This document shows, in pieces, positions 34,116-42,656 of a DNA stretch of 64,000 bases. The stretch spans positions 1 through 64,000 of the forward strand of contig JADJBW010000018.1 in NCBI GenBank assembly GCA_016703525.1, given 5' to 3'. Source of the stretch: Actinomycetota bacterium (GTDB lineage: Bacteria; Actinomycetota; Acidimicrobiia; Acidimicrobiales; Microtrichaceae). Each line of letters begins with the position of its first letter. The stretch's first letter is position 1. The notes below the pieces were generated by a model. It saw only the letters and a list, made by a program, of their open reading frames with translations, did not search any database and was not told where the DNA came from. The translations under genes were made by a program, and so were the position numbers.

Positions 34116-34197
34116 CGGCGCCTCCCCGCAGCGGGCCCGGCGTGGCGCGTGCGCGCCGCTCTCGGCCACGCCCACCGGCGCGGGTAGCATGACCGCC

Positions 34198-34494
34198 ATG
34201 TCTGACCTTGTTGCCGACCCCACCGAACCCCCACGCGCGTCGGTGACCGTGGTGTACCTCGGTCCGGTCGCCCCCCACTGGGAGATCCGGTCGGACTTCG
34301 GTGAACGAGCCCTGGTCGACGAGTTCGACCGCCGGGCGCAGGCGCGACTCATGTTGATCCCGCCGCACGATCCGCAGTTCCGGCGCAACCGCGAGCGGGT
34401 CATCCGCGATGCGGAGCGCGAGAACATCCTGCTCTCGTGGGACCCCGAGGAGCTGGCCGACTCGGGTCCGCGCGAACCCCGCGAGTCGCGCTAG
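34198..34494 (+). CDS. Conserved small hypothetical protein
   Basis: 98 residues, no signal peptide or membrane segment. It begins with a Pro-rich leader, then S-V-T-V-V-Y-L-G-P-V-A-P-H-W-E, a basic helical part with R-N-R-E-R-V and the tail N-I-L-L-S-W-D-P-E-E-L. I recognise the pattern loosely from uncharacterised actinobacterial proteins but know no function. ATG 34189 is an alternative start. The stop codon falls inside the first copy of a 20-bp tandem duplication. The gene lies 82 bases after htrA and is convergent with the Nudix gene. Confidence 0.65.
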   Translation: MSDLVADPTEPPRASVTVVYLGPVAPHWEIRSDFGERALVDEFDRRAQARLMLIPPHDPQFRRNRERVIRDAERENILLSWDPEELADSGPREPRESR

Positions 34495-34520
34495 ATCGGC
34501 GCGAGTCGCGCTAGATCGGC
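34481..34520. repeat. Exact 20-bp tandem duplication over a stop codon
   Basis: The 20-base unit at 34481-34500, GCGAGTCGCGCTAGATCGGC, is repeated exactly at 34501-34520. The TAG stop of the small hypothetical gene is inside copy one, so copy two is untranslated. The duplication ends five bases before the convergent Nudix stop. Confidence 0.95.
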
Positions 34521-34524
34521 GCGA

Positions 34525-34959
34525 TCAGACGGTGCGGCCCCGGCCCGCCATGCGCTTCGCGACCGCCTCCCGGTCGGGGGCATAGCTGAGCCGATCAAGC
34601 TCGTCGGAACCGAGCCAGGCCACCTCGTCGACCTCGCTGTTGGGGCGCCAGCGATCGGATGCCCCGGAGCCGTCGAAGGTGGTGGCTGCGAACCAGACCA
34701 CGCGTTTCGCCCGCCCGCGCCGGTCGGTGTAGTAGCAGTCGGTCAGCCAGGCGCCGGCCTCGGCGATCACGCCGGTTTCCTCCTCGACCTCGCGTTCGGC
34801 CGCTTCGCGATAGGTCTCGCCGGGTTCCAGGTGGCCCTTCGGGAGTGACCAGTCGTTCTGCAGTGGTCGGTGGACCACGAGCACGCGGTCGTCGGCGTCG
34901 AGCACGACGATCCCAGCGGACTCGACGCCGACCGGATGCTTGGGTGCGGGAACGTTCAT
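34525..34959 (-). CDS. Nudix hydrolase
   Basis: 144-residue hydrolase of nucleoside-diphosphate-linked substrates. The Nudix box G-x5-E-x7-R-E-V-x-E-E-x-G is complete, starting G-H-L-E-P-G-E-T. The N-terminus A-G-I-V-V-L-D and the short length resemble MutT/Ap4A-type or diphosphoinositol-polyphosphate phosphohydrolase-like members. The start overlaps the ppk1 stop (ATGA), and actinobacteria often pair a Nudix gene with polyphosphate kinase. A role in polyphosphate or nucleotide-polyphosphate turnover is therefore plausible but inferred. Confidence 0.92.
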   Translation of the reverse strand: MNVPAPKHPVGVESAGIVVLDADDRVLVVHRPLQNDWSLPKGHLEPGETYREAAEREVEEETGVIAEAGAWLTDCYYTDRRGRAKRVVWFAATTFDGSGASDRWRPNSEVDEVAWLGSDELDRLSYAPDREAVAKRMAGRGRTV

Positions 34960-37022
34960 CGGGTTGGCGCCGGTTCGGCCCACCAGGTGCGGGCAAGTTC
35001 GTGCAGTTCCACCTGGGCCTCGCGCTCGCCGCGTTCGGCGACCCGCTCCCACACATCGTTGTGGAGTTCCCAGGCGCGCACGTCGTCGTCGAGGGTGATG
35101 CGCAGGATCTCGTCGAGGCGCCGCTGCGATGCCGGATCCGCGACCGCGACCAACGCCTCGACGCGACGGTCGAGGTTGCGCGGCATCAGGTCGGCCGAGC
35201 CGAGATAGGTGAGCGGCCGACCGGGTCCGGATCCGTTCGCGAATCGGAAGACCCGGGAGTGTTCGAGATAGCGGCCCACGATGCTGCGAACCGTGATGTG
35301 CTCCGACAGGCCGGGTACCCCGGGTCGGAGGCAGCAGATGCCGCGGACGATGAGCTGGATTCGCACCCCGTCGGACGACGCGGCGTACAGCTCGTCGATG
35401 AGCGCCGGGTCGGCCAGGCTGTTCATCTTCATGATGATCGCCCCGGTTCCGGGAGGTGCGGCGCGCTCGCCGCGGATCAGCTCGATGAACCCCGAGCGCA
35501 GGTGTTCGGGCGCCACGAGCAGTCGGCGATAGCCGGCCTCGCGGCTGTAGCCCGTGAGCACGTTGAAGAGCCGTTGGACGTCGGTCGCGACGTCGTCGGC
35601 CGAGGTGAACACGGCGCAATCCTCGTAGAGCCGGGCCGTGCGCTCGTTGTAGTTGCCGGTGCCGATGTGGCAATAGCAGCGCACGCCGTCACCCTCGGCG
35701 CGCGCGACGAGCACCACCTTCGTGTGCGTCTTCAGCCCAACCAAGCCGTAGACGACGTGCACGCCGGCACGCTCCAGGCGCCGCGCCCACTCGATGTTGT
35801 TCGCCTCGTCGAAACGCGCCTTCAACTCCACGAGAGCGACGACCTGCTTGCCCGCCTCGGCGGCGCGGATGAGCGAGGCGATGATGGGGGAATCCCCGGA
35901 GGTGCGGTACAGCGTCAGCTTGATCGCCTGCACCTGCGGATCTTCGGATGCCTGGCGGATGAACGTGTCGGTCGACTCGGAGAACGATTCGTACGGATGC
36001 TGCACGAGCAGGTCGCGGCGGCGCAGCACCGAGAACACGTCGACCTCCTCCTCGGCGGGTCGTGCGAGTGCCCGGGGCGTGATGCGGGGAAGCTGTGGGA
36101 ACTTCAGGTCGGGCCGGTCGATCGCGTAGATCGACCAGAGGCCACTCAGGTCGAGCGGTGCGTCGTGACGGTGGGTGTGTTGGTCGTCGACGTCGAGCTC
36201 GCGCTGGAGCAGTTCGAGCACCTCGTCGGACATGTCGGCGTGCACCTGCAGCCGGACGGCCTTGCCGAACCGCCTGCGCCGCACTTCCATTTCGACCGCT
36301 GCGAGCAGGTCCTCGGCCTCGGTCTCCTCGAGGGCGAGGTCGGCGTTTCGGGTCACCCGGAAGGCCACGCGATGGGCGATGGTCATCCCGTGGAACAACG
36401 CGCCGAGGTGTGCCGCAATGAGCTGCTCGAGGGGGATGAAGCGTTCGGCGTCAGGCAGTGCGACGAAGCGGGGCAGCACCTGCGGCACCTTGACGCGGGC
36501 GAAGCGCGTCTCGCCTTCGACGGGGTCGCTGACCTGCACGGCGAGGTTGAGCGACAGATTGGAGATGTACGGGAAGGGGTGGCCGGGGTCGACCGCGAGC
36601 GGCGTGAGCACCGGGAAGATCCGCTGGGCGAACTCGGCGTGCAGGTGCGCCCGATCGGCGTCGTCGAGGTCGGCCCACGAGACGATGCACACCCCGAGCG
36701 ACGCGAGCTGCGGGGCGACCTCGTTGAGGTACAGCTTGTCGGCGCGACGGCTGAGCAACCGGACGCGGCGGCCGATGTGGACGAGTTGCTCTCCAGCGGT
36801 CAACCCGTCGGGGCTTCGATCGAGGACCCCGGCGTCGACCCGATCGAGCAGGCCCGCCACGCGCACTTGGAAGAACTCGTCGAGGTTCTGGCTGAAGATC
36901 GCCAGGTACTTGGCGCGCTCGAGCGGCGGCGTCGCCGGATCGACCGCCAAATTGAGTACTCGTTCGTTGAATTCGAGCCAGGACAGCTCGCGGTTGATGA
37001 ACCGTTGACCGCCGTCGTCCAC
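34956..37022 (-). CDS. ppk1: Polyphosphate kinase 1
   Basis: About 688-residue enzyme that reversibly polymerises the ATP gamma-phosphate into polyphosphate. The N domain begins R-F-I-N-R-E-L-S-W-L-E-F-N. The H domain, K-L-T-L-Y-R-T and A-R-F-D-E-A-N-N are present, and the autophosphorylated His is in L-K-T-H-T-K. The C-terminal domain includes D-L-M-P-R-N-L-D-R-R-V-E. The start is uncertain between GTG 37022 and GTG 37046; I chose 37022 as closest to the conserved N-terminus. It diverges from phoU and is coupled to the Nudix gene. The phosphate-type regulation of the neighbourhood fits its function. Confidence 0.94.
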   Translation of the reverse strand: MDDGGQRFINRELSWLEFNERVLNLAVDPATPPLERAKYLAIFSQNLDEFFQVRVAGLLDRVDAGVLDRSPDGLTAGEQLVHIGRRVRLLSRRADKLYLNEVAPQLASLGVCIVSWADLDDADRAHLHAEFAQRIFPVLTPLAVDPGHPFPYISNLSLNLAVQVSDPVEGETRFARVKVPQVLPRFVALPDAERFIPLEQLIAAHLGALFHGMTIAHRVAFRVTRNADLALEETEAEDLLAAVEMEVRRRRFGKAVRLQVHADMSDEVLELLQRELDVDDQHTHRHDAPLDLSGLWSIYAIDRPDLKFPQLPRITPRALARPAEEEVDVFSVLRRRDLLVQHPYESFSESTDTFIRQASEDPQVQAIKLTLYRTSGDSPIIASLIRAAEAGKQVVALVELKARFDEANNIEWARRLERAGVHVVYGLVGLKTHTKVVLVARAEGDGVRCYCHIGTGNYNERTARLYEDCAVFTSADDVATDVQRLFNVLTGYSREAGYRRLLVAPEHLRSGFIELIRGERAAPPGTGAIIMKMNSLADPALIDELYAASSDGVRIQLIVRGICCLRPGVPGLSEHITVRSIVGRYLEHSRVFRFANGSGPGRPLTYLGSADLMPRNLDRRVEALVAVADPASQRRLDEILRITLDDDVRAWELHNDVWERVAERGEREAQVELHELARTWWAEPAPTR

Positions 37023-37110
37023 CGCGCCGACGCTACAACTCCACACCCGACATCGGGCCGCCGGAACGGTAACGATTCGGCGTTGAGGAGGTGCCGACTG
37101 CTGCCGTGTC

Positions 37111-37132
37111 GTTCACCTCTCGTTCACCTCGT
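37111..37132 (+). promoter_or_regulatory. PHO-box-like direct repeat (PhoP/RegX3-type site) upstream of phoU
   Basis: Two adjacent 11-base units, GTTCACCTCTC (37111-37121) and GTTCACCTCGT (37122-37132), share nine identical bases. This matches the 11-nt direct repeat units described for PHO boxes of Streptomyces PhoP (GTTCACC core). It lies 39 bases upstream of the phoU GTG, with TACGGT at about 37161 as a possible -10. It could also influence the divergent ppk1. The regulator is probably the RegX3-like protein encoded at 39117. Confidence 0.6.
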
Positions 37133-37171
37133 GCGCTCGATCGCGTCACCCGCGTTCTCTACGGTGTGGCC

Positions 37172-37936
37172 GTGCCCGACAGCGAACCAGAGCTCGATCA
37201 GGAACACCGCGTCGAATTCCACTCGAACCTCGGTGACCTTCGCGACGACATCGTGCGCCTCGGCGCCCTCGCGGTCGAGACAATCGGCCGTGGCACGGCG
37301 GCGCTGCTGGACCGTGACCTGCACGCGGCGCAGCGCCTCATCGACTCGGACGACCGGATCGATGCGCTCACGCTGCGGATCGAGGAGTCGTGCATCCGGC
37401 TGATCGCGCTGCAGGCACCGATGGCACGCGACCTTCGCTTCATCGTGAGTTCACTGCGCGTTGCCTCCGAGCTCGAGCGGACAGCCGACCTGATGGTGAA
37501 CATCGCGAAGGCGTCTCGGCGCATGTACGACGTGTCGATCGACCCGAAGGTCCGAAGCCTGATCGAGGACATGAGCATCGAGGCCGGCTCGCTCACCCGT
37601 CGAGCGATCGATGCCTACGCGACCGACGACGAAGCCCTCGCGTCGGCGCTCGACGACATCGACGACACGCTCGACGATCTGCAGACGTCGTTCATCGAGG
37701 CCGTCGTCGCCACACAGCGGGCATCGTCGTCATCCGGCATTCGCGCCGCCGTGCAGTTGGCGCTCATCGGGCGCTACTACGAGCGCATCGGCGATCATGC
37801 GGTGAACATCGGCGAACGCGTGGCCTACATGGTCACCGGCTGGCTCCCGGAGCACGCCGCTCTCGCCCGCGTCGAGCTGCGCGACCGCCAGGGCGACACC
37901 GGGTCATCCGGCACGTTCGACGACGAGCCGACCTGA
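37172..37936 (+). CDS. phoU: PhoU phosphate-signalling protein
   Basis: 254-residue cytoplasmic protein of two three-helix PhoU repeats. It has the metal-binding signatures E-L-E-R-T-A-D-L (first repeat) and Y-Y-E-R-I-G-D-H-A-V-N-I-G-E (second repeat). It damps the phosphate starvation kinase when phosphate is plentiful. I start at GTG 37172, because an upstream GTG at 37091 would place the PHO-box-like repeat inside the coding region. It precedes the sensor kinase by 41 bases and response regulator genes follow, as in mycobacterial phoY/senX3/regX3 systems. No pst transporter genes are present in the window. Confidence 0.93.
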   Translation: MPDSEPELDQEHRVEFHSNLGDLRDDIVRLGALAVETIGRGTAALLDRDLHAAQRLIDSDDRIDALTLRIEESCIRLIALQAPMARDLRFIVSSLRVASELERTADLMVNIAKASRRMYDVSIDPKVRSLIEDMSIEAGSLTRRAIDAYATDDEALASALDDIDDTLDDLQTSFIEAVVATQRASSSSGIRAAVQLALIGRYYERIGDHAVNIGERVAYMVTGWLPEHAALARVELRDRQGDTGSSGTFDDEPT

Positions 37937-37977
37937 GTGATGTCTGACCTCGCCACGGCCGAACGAACGTCCGGCGC

Positions 37978-39120
37978 GTGGACGGCAGTCGGCTGATGTT
38001 CGGACGGCGCCCCGACCGCCGCGGAACCGACCCGGACCTGACCGATGCCGCAGGTCAGGTGGACGGCCTCGCGGGGGATGGCTGGGACGAGCCGAGTCCC
38101 GGTGACGCCGGGGCGTCGGCCCTCGGCGATCCCCTTCGCGACGCTCTCGACGTGCTGGATCTCGGCGTGGCGATCGCCGACAGCGACGGAACGATCAGCT
38201 TCGCCAACCGGGCGGCGCAGGTGGTGCTCGATGCCTACGACCATCTGGTGCTCGTTCGTGACCTGCTCGTCGAGCTGCTCGACGAGGCCGCTGCCGGAGG
38301 GTCCACCCGACGCACCATCGAATTGGTCGGCCCGCCGTCGGTCGCGTACGAGCTCACTGCCACGCCGCTGCGGCCCGGGCGCGTCGTGGTGGTGATCGAG
38401 GACGTCACCGAGCGGCGCCGGGTCGACCATGTGCGACGTGACTTCGTGGCGAACATCAGTCATGAGATGAAGACGCCGATCGGCGCGCTCGGTCTATTGG
38501 CCGACACCCTTGCCGACGAGACCGACCCCGAGTCGATGCGCCGTCTTGCGGGCCGCCTCGCCGGCGAAGTGGTGCGCATTTCCGCCACCGTCGACGATCT
38601 GCTGGAGCTCAGCCGCATCGAGTTCGGCGACGAGATGGAGGTCGATCGAGTCGACCTGCGGCCCGTACTCGCCGAGGCCGTGCAGCGCCTCGCGTCGGCC
38701 GCCGCGGGGCGCGAGATCACCGTGGACGTGATGGTGAGCGAACCGGTGCACGTCTCCGGCGACGCCCGCCAGCTCGCGAGCGCGGTTTCCAACCTGGTCG
38801 ACAACGCCATCAAGTACAGCCCCAAGGGCGGGCAGGTGCGGGTGACGGCCACGCGAGGCCCGGACCGCCGTGTCGCGGTTGCCGTTGCCGACGACGGATG
38901 CGGCATCCCCGCGCGCGACCTCGACCGGATCTTCGAACGGTTCTACCGCGTCGACCGCGCCCGAAGCCGCGAGACCGGCGGCACCGGCCTCGGCCTGTCG
39001 ATCGTGCGTCACATCGCGCACAACCACGGGGGCGAGGTCCGCGTCGCATCCCGCGAGGGTCGGGGCTCGACCTTCACCATCTTCCTGCCGGCCCTGCCGC
39101 CGAACGAGGTTTCATCATGA
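37978..39120 (+). CDS. SenX3/PhoR-like sensor histidine kinase without membrane segments
   Basis: 380 residues. A PAS-like domain (about 50-145) has L-D-L-G-V-A-I-A-D-S-D-G and F-A-N-R-A-A. The dimerisation/phospho-acceptor helix contains I-S-H-E-M-K-T-P with His162. The ATPase domain has N-L-V-D-N-A-I-K-Y-S, D-D-G-C-G-I-P, R-F-Y-R-V-D-R-A-R-S and G-G-T-G-L-G-L-S-I-V. These motifs match SenX3, but unlike SenX3 I see no transmembrane helix, so it is probably a soluble sensor relying on PhoU. GTG 37978 and ATG 37996 are both possible starts. The stop overlaps the regX3 ATG by four bases. Confidence 0.9.
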   Translation: MDGSRLMFGRRPDRRGTDPDLTDAAGQVDGLAGDGWDEPSPGDAGASALGDPLRDALDVLDLGVAIADSDGTISFANRAAQVVLDAYDHLVLVRDLLVELLDEAAAGGSTRRTIELVGPPSVAYELTATPLRPGRVVVVIEDVTERRRVDHVRRDFVANISHEMKTPIGALGLLADTLADETDPESMRRLAGRLAGEVVRISATVDDLLELSRIEFGDEMEVDRVDLRPVLAEAVQRLASAAAGREITVDVMVSEPVHVSGDARQLASAVSNLVDNAIKYSPKGGQVRVTATRGPDRRVAVAVADDGCGIPARDLDRIFERFYRVDRARSRETGGTGLGLSIVRHIAHNHGGEVRVASREGRGSTFTIFLPALPPNEVSS

Positions 39121-39824
39121 GCGCTCCCGTCATCCTCCTGGTCGAGGACGAGCCGTCGTATGTCGAAGCGCTCGAGGTCGGGCTCAAGCGTGAGGGCTTC
39201 GTGGTCGAGGTCGCACGAGATGGCGTGGAGGCGCTCGCTCGCTTCGACATCGTTCAGCCGGACCTGGTGTTGCTCGACGTCATGCTGCCGGGGATCTCGG
39301 GCATCGACGTGTGCCGGGAGCTTCGGACGCGTTCGTCGGTACCGATCATCATGGTGACCGCGAAGTCGACCGAGATCGACACCGTCGTGGGGCTCGAGGT
39401 GGGCGCGGACGACTACGTCACGAAGCCCTACCGCCTGCGAGAGCTCGTGGCGCGGGTGCGTGCCGTCCTTCGCCGGCGCGGCACCGACGCCGCCGAGGCC
39501 GCCGGTGCACCCGGTGATGTGGTGGAGGTGGCCGATGTGCGTATCGACGTCGACAGCCGCGAGGTGACGGTGCGGTCCGAGCTGATCGCGCTTCCGCTGA
39601 AGGAGTACGAACTGTTGCTCGTGTTGATGGAGAACGCCGGTCGGGTGCTCACCCGATCGCAGCTCATCGCCCGGGTGTGGGGCTACGACTACGTCGGCGA
39701 CATGAAGACGCTCGATGTGCACGTCAAGCGGTTGCGGGCCAAGGTCGAGACCGAACCGGCGCACCCGACGCGCATCGTCACGGTCCGCGGCGTCGGCTAC
39801 AAGTTCGCCGTGCCCCGCGGCTGA
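39117..39824 (+). CDS. regX3: RegX3-like OmpR-family response regulator
   Basis: 235 residues. The receiver domain has acidic D11-E12, phospho-acceptor D54 in L-L-D-V-M-L-P-G, T in M-V-T-A-K and K in V-T-K-P-Y. The C-terminal winged-helix domain has L-P-L-K-E-Y-E-L-L, V-W-G-Y-D-Y-V-G-D and V-H-V-K-R-L-R-A-K-V-E, close to RegX3/PhoP. It is coupled to the kinase by an ATGA overlap. It most likely binds the PHO-box-like repeat upstream of phoU and so autoregulates the operon. Confidence 0.93.
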   Translation: MSAPVILLVEDEPSYVEALEVGLKREGFVVEVARDGVEALARFDIVQPDLVLLDVMLPGISGIDVCRELRTRSSVPIIMVTAKSTEIDTVVGLEVGADDYVTKPYRLRELVARVRAVLRRRGTDAAEAAGAPGDVVEVADVRIDVDSREVTVRSELIALPLKEYELLLVLMENAGRVLTRSQLIARVWGYDYVGDMKTLDVHVKRLRAKVETEPAHPTRIVTVRGVGYKFAVPRG

Positions 39825-39878
39825 ACGCGGGCCGTCGCTCGGCCGCCGCGACCGAACGATCGGCCTACGATCGCACCC

Positions 39879-41222
39879 GTGAACGCGCCCGTGACCCCGC
39901 CATCTCGGACGCGGCGCGCAGCGGGAAGCACCGACTGGAGTTCGCCCTTCTCGCGGCTCGCGATCGCACACACGGCGTCGGTCTGCGGCGAGGCCCTCCT
40001 TGCCATCTCGCTCGCCGGGTCGCTGTTCTTCAAGGTCGACCCGGCCCAGGGGCGCGAGAAGGTCCTGCTGGGTCTGGCGCTCACCATGGCGCCGTTCGCG
40101 CTGGTCGGACCGCTGATCGGCCCTGCGATCGACCGCGTCCGCGGCGGACATCGCGTGGTGATCGTGGCCACGATGGTGCTGCGAGCCGTCGTGGCAGCGG
40201 CCATGGTTCCGGCGGTGGCCGACGGTTCGCTGCTGCTGTTTCCCGAGGCGTTCCTGATGCTCGTGCTCGGGAAGACCTACCAGGTGGCGAAGGCGGCGGT
40301 CGTGCCATCGATGATCGAGGGCGAGACCGTGCTGGTCGAGGCCAACTCGAAGCTCCAGCTGCTCGCAGGGTTGGCATCGGTGTGCGGCGGCCTCCCCGGG
40401 TTCGTCCTGCTCCAGATCGGACCCGAGTGGGTGGTGGTGGCGACGGCGCTCACGTTCGGTGCCGCCTCGAAGCTCGCTCTGGCGCTCCCCCGCGTGCGCG
40501 AGACGGAGGCATCGGACGACCACGTGGCCGCGGGCGAGGAGGAGCTGCGCGGTTCCGAGCTGATCCGCTCCACGGCGGCGATGACGGCCCTTCGCTCGGT
40601 CGTGGGGTTCACGACGTTCCTGCTCGCGTTCGAGTTGCGGTCGCAACCCGATGTCTCGGTGGCGAAGCTGGCGGCGGTCGCAGTGCGACAGACCGAGCTG
40701 TATCGGCGGCTGTCGCCCAACGCGCCCCCGCTTCGCCTGCCCGAGGGTCCGCCGTCGTGGTATTTCGGCGCCGTCCTGAGCGCAAGCATCCTCGGTGGGT
40801 TGGTGGGCGCCGCGGTGGCCCCGGCGCTGCGGCGACAGGTGGCCGAGGAACGGATACTCGCCGCCTCCACCCTCATCGCTGCGCTCGGCGGGGTGCTGGC
40901 CGTCGTGGTCGACGGGCTGGTCGGGCTCGTCGGGTTCGCCGGTCTCGTCGCCGTGTCGGCGGCATTGGGCAAGCAGGCCTTCGACGCCATCGTGCAGCGG
41001 CGTGCGCCCGACGCCGATCGCGGTCGGGTGTTCGCGCGTTTCGAGTCCCGGTTCCAAGTGGCCTGGGTGGTCGGCGGGATCATTCCCACTGCGCTGACGA
41101 TCCCGACACCCGCGGGGGCCGCGCTGGTGGCGATGATTGGGGTCGCGTCGCTCGCCGTCATGCTCGGAGCCCAGGTGCCGGATCGCCCTGTCGGCCGCAA
41201 GCGTCGAGCGGCGGCACCGTAA
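39879..41222 (+). CDS. MFS-type membrane transporter-like protein
   Basis: 447 residues starting at GTG 39879 with about ten to twelve hydrophobic segments. A charged loop follows the first helix pair (I-D-R-V-R-G-G-H-R, the MFS loop 2-3 pattern). A long cytoplasmic central stretch (about residues 200-290) lies between the halves. Similar to actinobacterial MFS exporters of unknown substrate. The gene stands alone, 54 bases after regX3, and is convergent with the metalloprotease gene. No substrate can be assigned. Confidence 0.75.
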   Translation: MNAPVTPPSRTRRAAGSTDWSSPFSRLAIAHTASVCGEALLAISLAGSLFFKVDPAQGREKVLLGLALTMAPFALVGPLIGPAIDRVRGGHRVVIVATMVLRAVVAAAMVPAVADGSLLLFPEAFLMLVLGKTYQVAKAAVVPSMIEGETVLVEANSKLQLLAGLASVCGGLPGFVLLQIGPEWVVVATALTFGAASKLALALPRVRETEASDDHVAAGEEELRGSELIRSTAAMTALRSVVGFTTFLLAFELRSQPDVSVAKLAAVAVRQTELYRRLSPNAPPLRLPEGPPSWYFGAVLSASILGGLVGAAVAPALRRQVAEERILAASTLIAALGGVLAVVVDGLVGLVGFAGLVAVSAALGKQAFDAIVQRRAPDADRGRVFARFESRFQVAWVVGGIIPTALTIPTPAGAALVAMIGVASLAVMLGAQVPDRPVGRKRRAAAP

Positions 41223-41290
41223 CCGACGACCGCGACGACCGTGACGACCGACGTGGCGGGCGTGCCGGCGGGCGTCGCCCGGCCCTCGTG

Positions 41291-42595
41291 CTACTGGTCC
41301 AGGTCGGGGAAGTCCGGAATCTCGGGCAGGTCGTCGCTGCCGGGCAGATCGGTCAGATCGGCGGCGATGCCGACGCGGGCGAGCCACAGCCCCGGCGCCG
41401 CCAACTCGGCGGGCGTCGGCAGGTGCTCGACCCGGCTCCACAGCGAGTTCAGCGCCTCTGCCCCGGCACGCTGGACCACGCCGTCCACGAAGCCCGACCC
41501 CGCGTCGATCTTGGCCTGCGTCAGCTCCAGCCCGAACAGTCGCTCGATGAATCGCGTCGCCTGGTCGGCTTCGACGCGTCGGCGGCGCATCGCCTCGCCG
41601 ACCATCGCCGAGGACCCGAGGAGGCGGGACCCGATCGTGTCGACAACCCAGTCGACGTACCCCTCGATGCACCCGACGAGCGAGTCGATCATTGGCAGCA
41701 CTGCCCGCTGATCGTCGGACCGGATCGTGGAGAACATGACGTCGGGATTGGCGAGCATGTCCTGCAGCCGAGCGAGCCCCATCGGATCGTCGGGGGTGAT
41801 GTCGCCGAGTTGCTCGGCGAGGCGTTCGGGGTCGGCGCGGAAGGTCGACGCATGCTGGGTGAGCAGCTCCGTCAGCCGGGAGCGGACATGGGGCGTGGAC
41901 AACACCGCCTGGTGCGCCATCTCGTGCAGACAAATCCACAGCCGCAGGTCGTCGGCCGGAAGGCTCCACTCGGCACCGAACGCGTCGACCGCGGACGCCA
42001 CCACCATCACGTCGGTGCCGGCCGGGCGGGGGATCGGTAGGTCGAATGAACCGAGGGCTCGACGGCCGAGTTGGCCGACCGTCGACGACGCCAGCGACGT
42101 GAGCATCGCCGGGCCCATCATCTGGCTCATCGAGTTGACGAGCGCGCTCATGTCGAGGCCGGCCGGCAACATCGACGACAACTCGTCGATGTCGTCGCGG
42201 TCGAGATCATCGAGCTGTGCCCGCATCATCGCCGTGAGCGACGTCGCCAGGTGCTCGAAGATCGGCTTGTAGTCGTCGACGGTCTGCGCGCTCCACTGGC
42301 CGCGGTTCACAGCGATCACCCGGATGCCGTGTTGGATCGACGGGTGCACCTCCATCACTGCTCCCAGGTGCAGCTCGGCGACTCGCGCGAGTTCTTCGTA
42401 GTGCATGCGTGCGATCGGATCGATGTTGGGCTCGGAGTCGCCCTCCGCGGCGATGGCCGCGGCCATCTGGCGCGCTTGATCCCAGGTTGCGCCGGGGGCG
42501 ACGCCGGAGAAGCGACGGAGCAGCTCGGCGAACTGCTCGCCGAAGGGGCCATCCGGCGAGGCCCCGAACGGGTCGAATGGACTGGGGCCGCTCAT
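41291..42595 (-). CDS. Zinc-dependent metalloprotease, DUF2342 type
   Basis: 434 residues. The zinc-binding motif H-E-M-A-H appears in I-C-L-H-E-M-A-H-Q-A-V near the middle. The surrounding pattern (V-A-V-N-R-G-Q-W-S, long helical domain, F-D-L-P-I-P-R-P, G-Y-V-D-W-V-V-D) corresponds to the actinobacterial DUF2342 / coenzyme-F420-associated protein family. Its substrate is unknown. ATG 42595 was chosen; a start three codons upstream is possible. It is convergent with the MFS gene and divergent from the SDR gene. Confidence 0.85.
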   Translation of the reverse strand: MSGPSPFDPFGASPDGPFGEQFAELLRRFSGVAPGATWDQARQMAAAIAAEGDSEPNIDPIARMHYEELARVAELHLGAVMEVHPSIQHGIRVIAVNRGQWSAQTVDDYKPIFEHLATSLTAMMRAQLDDLDRDDIDELSSMLPAGLDMSALVNSMSQMMGPAMLTSLASSTVGQLGRRALGSFDLPIPRPAGTDVMVVASAVDAFGAEWSLPADDLRLWICLHEMAHQAVLSTPHVRSRLTELLTQHASTFRADPERLAEQLGDITPDDPMGLARLQDMLANPDVMFSTIRSDDQRAVLPMIDSLVGCIEGYVDWVVDTIGSRLLGSSAMVGEAMRRRRVEADQATRFIERLFGLELTQAKIDAGSGFVDGVVQRAGAEALNSLWSRVEHLPTPAELAAPGLWLARVGIAADLTDLPGSDDLPEIPDFPDLDQ

Positions 42596-42656
42596 CGTGC
42601 GCATCGTAGGTGCGAGAGCGGGTACCGCGGACCGTCGCGCCGACCAGGATCTCAGG

